Positions 1 through 5,991 of a stretch of 10,657 nt of DNA are shown piece by piece. The stretch's first letter is position 1. Each line of letters begins with the position of its first letter. Below the pieces are notes generated by a model. That model had not been told where the DNA came from. It searched no databases and saw nothing but the letters and a program-made list of their open reading frames with translations. The stretch comes from Clostridia bacterium (GTDB lineage Bacteria; Bacillota; Clostridia; Oscillospirales; CAG-272), in assembly GCA_017504335.1 (NCBI GenBank), contig JAFVRI010000022.1, positions 1-10,657 of the forward strand, written 5' to 3'. The position numbers and the translations under genes are program-made.

Positions 1-1
1 C

Positions 2-280
2 CCCGTTCGCATCAACGGTCTGGTGGTAGGCGTTCCCCAAACCTTTCACTATTTCAACGAGATGCAAAAGCGGATCATCAAATTCATCTGCGACCACTCG
101 AAGGCAGATCCCGATCAGATCCGTGAGCTGATGATGCGCCCCGACGAGATCGCCACCGACGTGGGCTCCATCATCGACGGCGACGAGGCCGTCCGCTACG
201 GCATCATCGACGAGGTGGGCGGTCTCTCCGATGCCCTCGCCGCTTTGCGTGGAATGATTGGCGAGAAAAAGAAGAATTAG
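2..280 (+). CDS. ClpP-family serine peptidase, TepA-like, C-terminal part
   Basis: Partial gene: the reading frame is open from base 2 and its start lies outside the window. The 92 visible residues match the C-terminal part of ClpP-fold serine peptidases of the TepA (translocation-enhancing protein) type in Firmicutes: PVRINGLVVGVPQTF near the start, then a long helix (about residues 17-33), then TDVGSIIDGDEAVRYGIIDE, the turn and helix typical of the ClpP/crotonase-like C-terminus, and a Lys-rich end. In TepA relatives the catalytic His comes just before the first visible Pro; base 1 (C) would fit a His codon ending in C, but this cannot be checked. The catalytic Ser is outside the window. 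These proteins are cytoplasmic peptidases; the in vivo substrate of TepA-type members is not well established. ClpP proper is less likely because the visible motifs resemble TepA more closely. Confidence 0.8.
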   Translation, partial: PVRINGLVVGVPQTFHYFNEMQKRIIKFICDHSKADPDQIRELMMRPDEIATDVGSIIDGDEAVRYGIIDEVGGLSDALAALRGMIGEKKKN

Positions 281-406
281 TTACGACTAGTTTTTTACGC
301 TTTTTAGAAAAAAGCTTGGCAAAAACTTTCATACAAAATATGGATTATTTTTATTCACGTTCCTCGTCTTTGTGTGAGATGTGGGCGAATGTTTTTTCTC
401 CAAGGT

Positions 407-465
407 AGAAAGTGATCGGACGGCGGCATGTGCTTCGCACTCGGCCACCGATCACTTTCTTTTTT
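407..465 (+). terminator. 13-bp inverted repeat followed by a T run, candidate terminator
   Basis: AGAAAGTGATCGG (407-419) is matched perfectly by CCGATCACTTTCT (448-460), and an inner hairpin GTGC-TTC-GCAC sits at 430-440. Six T residues (460-465) follow on the plus strand, so it could end transcription of the peptidase gene, though it lies about 130 bases past the stop. Its arm resembles that of the element at 522-608 (10 of 13 positions), so it may instead be one copy of an interspersed palindromic repeat family that also serves as terminator. Confidence 0.55.
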
Positions 466-475
466 ATTGTATTTT

Positions 476-499
476 GAAAACCACCGGCGGTGTGGTCTT
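476..499. repeat. Short imperfect palindrome related to the 522-608 element
   Basis: GAAAACCACCGG (476-487) matches 11 of 12 bases of the left arm of the next element (GAAAACCATCGG, 523-534). It is followed at once by GGTGTGGTCTT, which pairs with it imperfectly. It looks like a degenerate or internally deleted copy of the same palindrome. Confidence 0.4.
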
Positions 500-521
500 G
501 ACTATAATTATAAATATAAAA

Positions 522-608
522 AGAAAACCATCGGTGTCCTCCTTCGCTTCGCTTCGGGACATATGCTTACGCATATGTTGGCTCAGCAACGCAGTCCGAT
601 GGTTTTCT
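522..608. repeat. Palindromic element with cloverleaf folding potential
   Basis: The outer arms AGAAAACCATCGG (522-534) and CCGATGGTTTTCT (596-608) are a perfect 13-bp inverted repeat. Inside are three consecutive smaller stems: GTCC/GGAC (536-539 with 557-560), ATATGC/GCATAT (561-566 with 571-576) and GTTG/CAAC (577-580 with 587-590), so the 87-base unit can fold as a cloverleaf-like junction. No T run follows on either strand, so it is not a standard terminator. Its nature is unknown: an interspersed palindromic repeat (REP- or MITE-like) or a structured RNA are both possible. Confidence 0.55.
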
Positions 609-684
609 ACATTAGAGAAAGAACAATGCCGCTTTATAAAAATAATCACGAGGAGAATGCACGAAGATCATAAATTATTTGTAT

Positions 685-706
685 AAAAAGTTTTGCGGAG
701 CTTTTT
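685..706 (-). terminator. Weak hairpin beyond the EamA transporter gene
   Basis: AAAAAG (685-690) pairs with CTTTTT (701-706) around a 10-base loop. On the minus strand it lies about 35 bases past the transporter stop and its 3' arm is T-rich. The stem is short and almost all A-T, so this is a weak candidate. Confidence 0.25.
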
Positions 707-741
707 CAAAAGCGACCGCGTCCCCGCATCCTCCGCGTCCT

Positions 742-1644
742 TTAACATACCAATCCCCAAAGGAACTCGCCGCAGCCGGTGATGATGATACCCAAAAGAC
801 CGAAGAGGATCCCGAGAAGCTGGGTGCGGTTCAGCTTTTCTTTGAACCAAAGAGCACCTGCCACAGTGGTAGCGACCACGATACCGCCGTTTGCCACAGG
901 GAAAAAGACGGCACTGGGAATGAGAGCGGACAAGGATACGTTGAGTCGGATATAGATACAGCCCGTGATGCCGCAAAGGAGAATGAAGAGAAGAGAGCCT
1001 CGGCGGATCTTGGGGCTTCCCTGCCCCTTGACACGGTTCACGATCACGCCGAAGAGGAAGAAGCAGACGGCGGAAACCACCGAGGCGGTCAGCATCATGC
1101 CGTTGACCTCGGAGGCGGCATCGGATTTACCGAAGATCTTATATAAGATGCCGATGAGTCCTCCTGCAACAAAGAATCCGAAGCAGTAAAGAAACCATTT
1201 TGCCGTCAGCTTGACGGCGCTCTTTTTCGGATTGATGCAAAGGAAGAGAGAAAGCAGGATCACCGCCATGCCGATCAGTTGGAAGATGCTGATGCCCTCG
1301 CTTGCGTAGATCACGCCGAAGAAGGTGGCAATGATAAAGGCGCAGTTGCCGATCAGCGAGGTCAGAGAAACGGGACCCGACGCAATGGACTCGTTTTTGA
1401 AAAAGAGGAACAGGCAAAGAATGCCACCATAAATTGCGCCAAAGATCAATGCGCCCGCGCTGATGCTTCGGTCGCCCGAGGCAAAGAACCATACCGTCAT
1501 GATCATCATCCAAACAAGACTTAGACCTCCGTTGAAGAAAAAGCTGTCGCCCGGTGTTTTTACGGTTCGATTTTTAAAAATTCTCAAGATGATGCTGTTC
1601 AAGGAAGCGAACAGCACCGACACTGCCATCAAAGCATATTCCAT
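742..1644 (-). CDS. EamA/DMT-superfamily transporter
   Basis: A 300-residue, very hydrophobic protein with about ten membrane segments, the usual size and topology of drug/metabolite transporter (DMT) proteins made of two five-helix EamA repeats. The C-terminal signature is visible at about residues 244-289: a Pro-containing helix (SAVFFPVANGG), then LWFKEKLNRTQLLGILFGLLGI, in which the FxEKL...Q..G pattern is characteristic. The N-terminal half has an equivalent helix pair at about 90-137. The start MEYALM at 1644 is chosen because AAGGAGA lies about 10 bases upstream; an upstream start would overlap the regulator gene. The gene begins one base after the AraC-type regulator's stop, so the two are almost certainly one transcript. 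DMT members move small metabolites such as amino acids, sugars, nucleosides or drugs; the substrate cannot be read from the sequence. Confidence 0.85.
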   Translation of the reverse strand: MEYALMAVSVLFASLNSIILRIFKNRTVKTPGDSFFFNGGLSLVWMMIMTVWFFASGDRSISAGALIFGAIYGGILCLFLFFKNESIASGPVSLTSLIGNCAFIIATFFGVIYASEGISIFQLIGMAVILLSLFLCINPKKSAVKLTAKWFLYCFGFFVAGGLIGILYKIFGKSDAASEVNGMMLTASVVSAVCFFLFGVIVNRVKGQGSPKIRRGSLLFILLCGITGCIYIRLNVSLSALIPSAVFFPVANGGIVVATTVAGALWFKEKLNRTQLLGILFGLLGIIITGCGEFLWGLVC

Positions 1645-1645
1645 G

Positions 1646-2479
1646 TTACGTTTTCTCCTTTGCTTTCTCACGATACTGTCTCGGGGTCATATGGTAGGCC
1701 GAGACGAACATCTTGTAAAAATGAGAGGTATCGTAAAATCCCACACAGAGAGCGATCTCAGAGATCGCCAGGGTTGAGTCGCCGAGCAGCTCCGCGGCAC
1801 GCTCCAGCCGATAGCTCTGCAAAAATTCCCGCGGGGAGCATTCCAGCCTATCCTTAAAAAGACGGTAAAGATAGGTTCGCTCCAATCCCACGGCGGCAGC
1901 GATCTCGTCCACTCCGATCCGCTCGGAATAATGATCCTCCACGTAAAGGATCGCCCGTCTCACATATCGGTCGGCGGCATCCGTCCCTCTTCCGTTTTCA
2001 AGGTTTTTCCGTACAAGGCGGCTCATGCAAAGCAAAAAATATCCCGTCACGTCGTATCCTTGCGCCTCATTTTTCTTGCCAGCCCCGTGCATGGCATAAA
2101 GATCTCTGATCATGTCCTCATCCAAGGGGAAGGAAAAGGTCACGTTTTCCTCGTCCAGTCCCGCGTGATGCACCAGAGTATCGTCGTCAGCGCCGCTGAA
2201 GGAAACGTATACGTATTTCCAAGGCTCCTCATCGTCCGCCCGATAATGATTCGGAACGTCGGGGGTAATCAGAAATCCCTCACCCGCGGAAAGCATGTAG
2301 CTTCTTCCCTTCACCGTGTAAACGCCCTTACCCTCCAATATAAAATGGATGGCATAGGACTTGCGGCTTCCTCGGGAGGTGGCATGTCCCTTATGACAGA
2401 TCTGGATGCCGCATTCGGTCACTCCAAGGCTCTGCCCGGAAAGTCTTTTCAGATGGTATCGGTCGGTATCGTAGCTCAT
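1646..2479 (-). CDS. AraC-family transcriptional regulator with cupin sensor
   Basis: A 277-residue AraC/XylS regulator. Residues about 45-96 form an AraC-type cupin-like ligand domain (HFILEGKGVYTVKG, then GEGFLITPDVPNHY, ending YVSFSG). Residues about 170-272 form the DNA-binding domain with two helix-turn-helix units: the first at about 188-209 (VDEIAAAVGLERTYLYRLFK), the second at about 238-260 (SEIALCVGFYDTSHFYKMF), followed by the family signature MTPRQYR. The start at 2479 follows AGGAGG by four bases; an in-frame TTG six codons upstream is less likely because it would lie upstream of the AGGAGG site. The gene is divergent from the oxidoreductase gene and transcribed with the DMT transporter. 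AraC proteins of this layout usually sense sugars or related carbon sources and activate adjacent genes, binding direct repeats; two such repeats are in the intergenic region. Confidence 0.93.
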   Translation of the reverse strand: MSYDTDRYHLKRLSGQSLGVTECGIQICHKGHATSRGSRKSYAIHFILEGKGVYTVKGRSYMLSAGEGFLITPDVPNHYRADDEEPWKYVYVSFSGADDDTLVHHAGLDEENVTFSFPLDEDMIRDLYAMHGAGKKNEAQGYDVTGYFLLCMSRLVRKNLENGRGTDAADRYVRRAILYVEDHYSERIGVDEIAAAVGLERTYLYRLFKDRLECSPREFLQSYRLERAAELLGDSTLAISEIALCVGFYDTSHFYKMFVSAYHMTPRQYREKAKEKT

Positions 2480-2488
2480 ATGGCCTCC

Positions 2489-2506
2489 TGTCAACAATTT
2501 TACAAT
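2489..2506. promoter_or_regulatory. Candidate AraC operator, copy 1
   Basis: TGTCAACAATTTTACAAT is repeated in the same orientation at 2553-2570 with 16 of 18 bases identical. This copy lies just downstream of the araC -10 box, across the expected transcription start and touching the ribosome binding site at 2484-2489, a position suited to autorepression. Binding by the adjacent AraC protein is inferred. Confidence 0.6.
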
Positions 2507-2509
2507 ACA

Positions 2510-2538
2510 AACATACCATGTCTGGCTGAAAAAGTCAA
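2510..2538 (-). promoter_or_regulatory. araC promoter
   Basis: On the minus strand, TTGACT (2538-2533) and TATGTT (2515-2510) are separated by exactly 17 bases. The start codon at 2479 is about 30 bases downstream of the -10 box, so the leader is short. It should drive the araC and transporter genes together. Confidence 0.7.
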
Positions 2539-2552
2539 GATTTATTTTGTTT

Positions 2553-2570
2553 TGACAACATTTTTACAAT
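2553..2570. promoter_or_regulatory. Candidate AraC operator, copy 2
   Basis: TGACAACATTTTTACAAT is the second copy of the 18-bp direct repeat, 64 bp (about six DNA turns) from copy 1. It is centred about 65 bases upstream of the expected oxidoreductase transcription start, a usual place for an AraC-type activator acting on a weak promoter, and just upstream of the araC -35 box. Confidence 0.6.
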
Positions 2571-2591
2571 TCTTCAACAACGCCCTTACAT

Positions 2592-2619
2592 TTTCAAGTC
2601 ACCAAGAACATGCTACAAT
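2592..2619 (+). promoter_or_regulatory. Oxidoreductase gene promoter, weak -35
   Basis: TACAAT at 2614-2619 is a good -10 box, 37 bases before the start codon. The best -35 at the right distance is TTTCAA (2592-2597, 16-base spacer), a poor match. A good -10 with a poor -35 fits a promoter that needs an activator. Confidence 0.5.
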
Positions 2620-2656
2620 AAGGGCAGAAATAAAATTCATTTTTAAGGAGGATCAC

Positions 2657-3919
2657 ATGAAACAAAAAATCCGAATCGGCTTCGTGGGATGCGGTCAATT
2701 TGCCAAGCACTTCATCCCCCTTTTCAAGGCGCACCCCGCCTGCGAATACGTAGCGCTCTGCGACAAATTCCGCGAACGCGCCGAGGACTACATGGAGAAG
2801 TTCGGTTGTGACCGAATCTTCGACACCTTTGAGGAAATGGTAGCGTCGGATGACCTGAACGCCATCGCCATCTTCTCTCAAAGACACATCCACGGTCAAA
2901 TGGCGATCGCTGCCCTGAAGGCAGGCAAGAACGTCTACAGTGCCGTCCCCATGGCATCCTCCATTGAGGAGATCAAAGAGATCGTCCGCTTGGTTGGCGA
3001 GACAGGGCTGACCTACTCCATGGGCGAGACGGGCATCTACCGCCCCGCCGCCATCTTCTGCCGGCAGAAGTACGCCTCGGGCGAGATGGGCAAGCTGGTG
3101 TATGCCGAAGCGCAGTATCACCACGACATGAAGGGACTTTACCACATCTTCGAGCGTACCGAAAAGGAAGCCTGGAAAACCATAGCGGGCATTCCTCCCT
3201 TCTTCTATCCCACCCACTCCACCTCCATGGTGCTTTCGTCCACCAAGGCGCATGCCCTGAAGGTGGCGGCATTCGGCTATGAGGATACCATCGACCCCGA
3301 TATTTTTGGAAAGGGTCAGAATCTTTGGGACAATCCCTTCTCCAACTCCTCCATGCTTCTGAAAATGAGCGACAATTCCATCGTCCGCATCAGCGAAAAC
3401 CGCCGTGTCGCATGGCAATGCCCCGAGACCTATATTTCCGCATTCAACTGCACCAAGGCATCCTACGAATTTTCCTTGGTACACCATAGCTATCTGACCA
3501 TGTCGGGAGACAAATACAGTTGCGAATACGAGGACGTCAGTGACCTGCTCAACCCTTCCGAGCTTACCGCGCATAAGGGCGAGCCCGACTACATCAACAA
3601 TTTTGTTCACGGAAAATGGGGCGGAGGAGAGGCTCCCATTCAAAAAACCTCCCGTCTTCCTAAGGAATTTGACGAAATGCCCACGGGTCACTCGGGCACC
3701 CACAAATTCATGGTAGACGATTTCTGCCAGGCCTACATGACGGGCAAGCTGTCTCCCACCAACGCATGGCAGGCGGCTCGCTACAACATTCCGGGTCTTA
3801 CCGCCCACGAAAGCGCCATGAAGGGCGGCGTCATGCTGGACGTATACGACTGCGGAGATCCGCCCGCACACTTAGAGGTTCTCCATGAGGACCGTGAAGA
3901 AAACGAGGCATGGGTATGA
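2657..3919 (+). CDS. Gfo/Idh/MocA-family NAD(P)-dependent oxidoreductase
   Basis: A 420-residue protein with an N-terminal Rossmann fold: the dinucleotide-binding loop GFVGCGQFA is at residues 8-16, after strand KIRI, as in all Gfo/Idh/MocA enzymes. The alpha/beta C-terminal domain carries PTHSTS (185-190) and GHSGTHKFMVDDF (344-356), which resemble the conserved His motifs of uncharacterised members of this superfamily. At the usual EKP position it has AVP (residues 96-98), so the conserved Lys is missing. Family members oxidise or reduce sugars, cyclitols and related polyols; a few branches, such as GH109, use NAD for glycoside cleavage and also vary at EKP. The substrate is unknown. ATG at 2657 follows AAGGAGG by six bases; the frame is open far upstream, but that part is antisense to araC. 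It is the first gene of the operon and overlaps the GNAT gene by four bases. Confidence 0.88.
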   Translation: MKQKIRIGFVGCGQFAKHFIPLFKAHPACEYVALCDKFRERAEDYMEKFGCDRIFDTFEEMVASDDLNAIAIFSQRHIHGQMAIAALKAGKNVYSAVPMASSIEEIKEIVRLVGETGLTYSMGETGIYRPAAIFCRQKYASGEMGKLVYAEAQYHHDMKGLYHIFERTEKEAWKTIAGIPPFFYPTHSTSMVLSSTKAHALKVAAFGYEDTIDPDIFGKGQNLWDNPFSNSSMLLKMSDNSIVRISENRRVAWQCPETYISAFNCTKASYEFSLVHHSYLTMSGDKYSCEYEDVSDLLNPSELTAHKGEPDYINNFVHGKWGGGEAPIQKTSRLPKEFDEMPTGHSGTHKFMVDDFCQAYMTGKLSPTNAWQAARYNIPGLTAHESAMKGGVMLDVYDCGDPPAHLEVLHEDREENEAWV

Positions 3920-4437
3920 GCGGACTTCCTCAGTTACTTATGAAAAAGGCGAACATTTCCAAGCTCCCCCCCATTCTTCTCAAGAACGGCATGGAGCTGA
4001 TCCATCACCGTGAGGGTGTGGGCATGGAAGCGGAATGGGAAGCTATCATCGAAAGCGCCTTTGAGCGCCACTACTCCTTCAGCTTTATGATCAAGGCGGG
4101 AGACTACAAGCCCGAGCATGTTCTGTATCTGACCCACAACAGTCGGTTCATCGCCACCGCCTCTGCCGTAGAAAGCCCCATGTTTCCCGGTGTGGGATGG
4201 TACCGTATGGTGGGCGTTCGCAAGGATGCTCAAGGACTGGGTGCGGGAACGACCATCGCCCTTGCCGCACTTCATGCCCTTCGGGATCGTGGATACACCG
4301 AAGCCATGCTCTCCACCGATGACGAGCGGCTCCCCGCCATTTCTATGTATCTCTCCCTCGGCTTCGAGCCGTACTACACCCACGAGAGCCACAAGGAGCG
4401 TTGGGAAAAGGTTCTTGCCGCCCTGAAAAAAGGATAA
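3916..4437 (+). CDS. GNAT-family N-acetyltransferase
   Basis: A 173-residue protein with the GNAT acetyl-CoA binding motif at about residues 98-123: MVGVRKDAQGLGAGTTIA, where QGLGAG (106-111) is the pyrophosphate loop (Q/R-x-x-G-x-G/A). The C-terminal motif AISMYLSLGFEP (141-152) is the typical last strand and helix. GNAT enzymes move an acetyl group from acetyl-CoA to a primary amine; the acceptor cannot be deduced. ATG at 3916 is preferred over the in-frame ATG at 3910 because GAGG at 3905-3908 is seven bases from it but only one base from the other, and it gives the ATGA overlap with the oxidoreductase stop, so the two genes are translationally coupled. Co-expression with a sugar-type oxidoreductase suggests an amino-sugar or small amine substrate, which is inference. 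A strong terminator follows at once. Confidence 0.85.
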   Translation: MSGLPQLLMKKANISKLPPILLKNGMELIHHREGVGMEAEWEAIIESAFERHYSFSFMIKAGDYKPEHVLYLTHNSRFIATASAVESPMFPGVGWYRMVGVRKDAQGLGAGTTIALAALHALRDRGYTEAMLSTDDERLPAISMYLSLGFEPYYTHESHKERWEKVLAALKKG

Positions 4438-4441
4438 ACCG

Positions 4442-4479
4442 AAAGCAGCCCGCTTCCTTGCGAAGCGAGCTGCTTTTTT
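4442..4479 (+). terminator. Strong hairpin terminator between convergent genes
   Basis: AAAGCAGC (4442-4449) pairs with GCTGCTTT (4469-4476), and inside it CGCTTC (4451-4456) pairs with GAAGCG (4462-4467). Only a one-base bulge-like mismatch lies on each side and the loop is five bases. Six T residues (4474-4479) end it on the plus strand. The MATE stop codon overlaps the last two T residues, so the same hairpin probably stops the opposing transcript, with a weaker T tract on that side. Confidence 0.9.
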
Positions 4480-5845
4480 ACATCTTTTTCAAGGTTCCCT
4501 TTTTGAATTTTCCAAAATACAGATAGAGCAGGAATCCGCCGCAGGTCAGAAGCGTCAGACACCAGGAAACGAGATAGCAAAGACAAATCATATCAAAGCT
4601 GGGATCCAAGGGATAGATCACCGCCATCCAGAACACACGGAATAGGACCACACAGATCACGTTGACCGCCGCCGTAAAGGAAGCATAGCCAAAGGATTGG
4701 ATCACGTGATTGATAAGACCGAAGGCGCAGCAAATGAAGTAGGGCAGAAGCACGTACCGCATACGGATCTGCGTGGCGGCGATCGCCGCCGCGTCGTCTC
4801 CCACGTAAAGGGATGCCAGCGGAGCCGAGAAGAGATAGCACAAAGCGCCGAGAAGCGTCGCAATTCCCACACTCAGCGTCATGCAGTACAGAATGGATTT
4901 CTTGACCCTTTCCTTTTTTCCCGCGCCGAGGTTCTGTCCTACAAAGGTCGTTGCCGCCGCGCCGAAGGGAGTTCCGCAGGCGCTTCCCACCAGTCCCTCC
5001 ATGTTTGCCGAGGCGGCATTGCCCGCGATCACCGCCGTGCCGAAGGAATTCGTTGCCGATTGGATCTGCAGGTTGGAAATGGGATAGAGCGCCGAATTTA
5101 GCGCCATGGGCAGTCCGTTGCTCATCAGCCGACCGAAGGAGCTTCGGCTCCAGCTCAGACGGCGGAAGGTGAAGTGACAGCTTCCCTGCACACGGGACAG
5201 ACGCCTCAGGACTAGGATCGCTCCCAACACCTGAGCGGCAACCGTCGCCACCGCAACGGCGACCACCTTTTGAGGCAGGATCAGACAAAGAACGAAATTG
5301 AGGACCACGTTCAGAAGTCCCGATGCGATCATGTAATAAAGCGGTCTTTGAGAGTCTCCCGAGACCGTAAGGACCGAGGTTCCGAAATTATAGAGCATAA
5401 TGGCGGGGGCGGCGGCAATATAGATCCGCATATAGAGAAGCGCTCCCTCCATACAATCGGCAGGACAGTCGGTCAGGATCAAAAACGGCTTTGCTAATAC
5501 CATTCCGACCAGCGCGGAGAAAATTCCGAGAAGCAACCCCGTGATCATAGAGGTCGAAACCGTCTTTTTCACCCGCTCCTCGTCGTTGGCGCCCAAATAA
5601 CGGGCAAGCACCACCTTGGCGCCCTGCGAGATCGCCAGAAATACGTTCACCAGCAATCCGAGAATGACCCCCGTCGCACCCACCGATGCCACCGCATCGG
5701 TATTTGCCATCTGTCCGAGGACCACCATATCTACGGAATTAAAAAGATTCTGAATCAATCCGATCAAAAAAATAGGAATGGCAAAGCGAAGGATCGCGCC
5801 CAAAAGATTCCCGTTGAGCATATCCACGTTTTTGATTTTAGCCAT
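4478..5845 (-). CDS. MATE-family multidrug/metabolite efflux transporter
   Basis: A 455-residue membrane protein of the usual MATE length with about twelve transmembrane segments in two pseudo-symmetric halves. Equivalent loops are visible in both: ARYLGANDEERVKK (81-94) in the first half and GQNLGAGKKERVKK (303-316) in the second, the GQNxGA motif typical of MATE and MATE-like (NorM/DinF/MepA) exporters. The N-terminal segment FAIPIFLIGLIQNLFNSVDM (21-40) fits the first helix. MATE proteins export cationic or other organic compounds using a Na+ or H+ gradient; the substrate is not visible. The start at 5845 is chosen because the promoter -10 box is at 5876-5881: further upstream in-frame ATGs would fall at or before the expected transcription start, whereas this one has AGGGGGG about eight bases upstream. 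The gene is divergent from hemW and convergent with the GNAT gene. Confidence 0.92.
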   Translation of the reverse strand: MAKIKNVDMLNGNLLGAILRFAIPIFLIGLIQNLFNSVDMVVLGQMANTDAVASVGATGVILGLLVNVFLAISQGAKVVLARYLGANDEERVKKTVSTSMITGLLLGIFSALVGMVLAKPFLILTDCPADCMEGALLYMRIYIAAAPAIMLYNFGTSVLTVSGDSQRPLYYMIASGLLNVVLNFVLCLILPQKVVAVAVATVAAQVLGAILVLRRLSRVQGSCHFTFRRLSWSRSSFGRLMSNGLPMALNSALYPISNLQIQSATNSFGTAVIAGNAASANMEGLVGSACGTPFGAAATTFVGQNLGAGKKERVKKSILYCMTLSVGIATLLGALCYLFSAPLASLYVGDDAAAIAATQIRMRYVLLPYFICCAFGLINHVIQSFGYASFTAAVNVICVVLFRVFWMAVIYPLDPSFDMICLCYLVSWCLTLLTCGGFLLYLYFGKFKKGTLKKM

Positions 5846-5875
5846 GGTAATTCCCCCCCTTTCCATATCCCCCTC

Positions 5876-5903
5876 ATTATACACCTTATTCCGAAAAAGT
5901 CAA
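5876..5903 (-). promoter_or_regulatory. MATE gene promoter
   Basis: On the minus strand, TTGACT (5903-5898) and a perfect TATAAT (5881-5876) have a 16-base spacer. The predicted transcript starts near 5869, which gives a leader of about 24 bases before the ATG at 5845 and rules out the upstream ATGs at 5866 and 5884. Confidence 0.8.
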
Positions 5904-5907
5904 TAGA

Positions 5908-5937
5908 AAGCGGAATTTTCCCGCAAAATTTCCGCTT
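5908..5937. promoter_or_regulatory. Inverted repeat between divergent promoters, candidate operator
   Basis: AAGCGGAA (5908-5915) is matched by TTCCGCTT (5930-5937). The inner TTTT and AAAA also pair, with one extra T bulged, leaving loop CCCGC. The repeat lies between the MATE -35 box (5898-5903) and the hemW -35 box (5936-5941), overlapping the latter by two bases. It may be a regulator binding site acting on both genes; no regulator gene is next to it. Confidence 0.5.
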
Positions 5938-5964
5938 GCAAACCGAGGGAGAATGTGGTAAAAT
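5936..5964 (+). promoter_or_regulatory. hemW promoter
   Basis: TTGCAA (5936-5941) and TAAAAT (5959-5964) are separated by 17 bases, with TGTGG just before the -10 box. It lies 28 bases before the hemW start codon. Confidence 0.65.
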
Positions 5965-5991
5965 AAAGAAAAAAAGGAACGGAGACACGGC

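Larger units (their letters stand above)
281..741. other. Gene-free stretch with palindromic elements
   Basis: No convincing gene lies between the peptidase stop and the transporter stop. Short open frames here have no ribosome binding site, no family signature, and run through the inverted repeats. The stretch is AT-rich apart from the palindromes at 407-460, 476-499 and 522-608, listed separately. It separates a plus-strand gene from a minus-strand gene, so terminators are expected. Confidence 0.7.

Noticed and set aside
299..315. GCTTTTT/AAAAAGC hairpin just after the peptidase gene as its terminator
   Set aside because: Almost all A-T pairs and no T run after it; the T-rich part is inside or before the stem.
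407..608. CRISPR array or tRNA in the palindrome cluster
   Set aside because: There are no regularly spaced identical repeats with unique spacers, and the cloverleaf stems do not match tRNA arm lengths or conserved bases.
381..686. Small open frames in the 381-686 region on both strands
   Set aside because: They translate through the inverted repeats, lack ribosome binding sites and show no protein-like pattern.
1931..2656. Upstream extension of the oxidoreductase reading frame by about 240 codons
   Set aside because: It is antisense to araC, crosses the promoter region, and the proper start at 2657 has a strong AAGGAGG site and the Rossmann strand directly after it.
2594..3871. 425-codon open frame on the minus strand
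   Set aside because: It is the antisense shadow of the oxidoreductase gene; its translation has no family pattern and no ribosome binding site.
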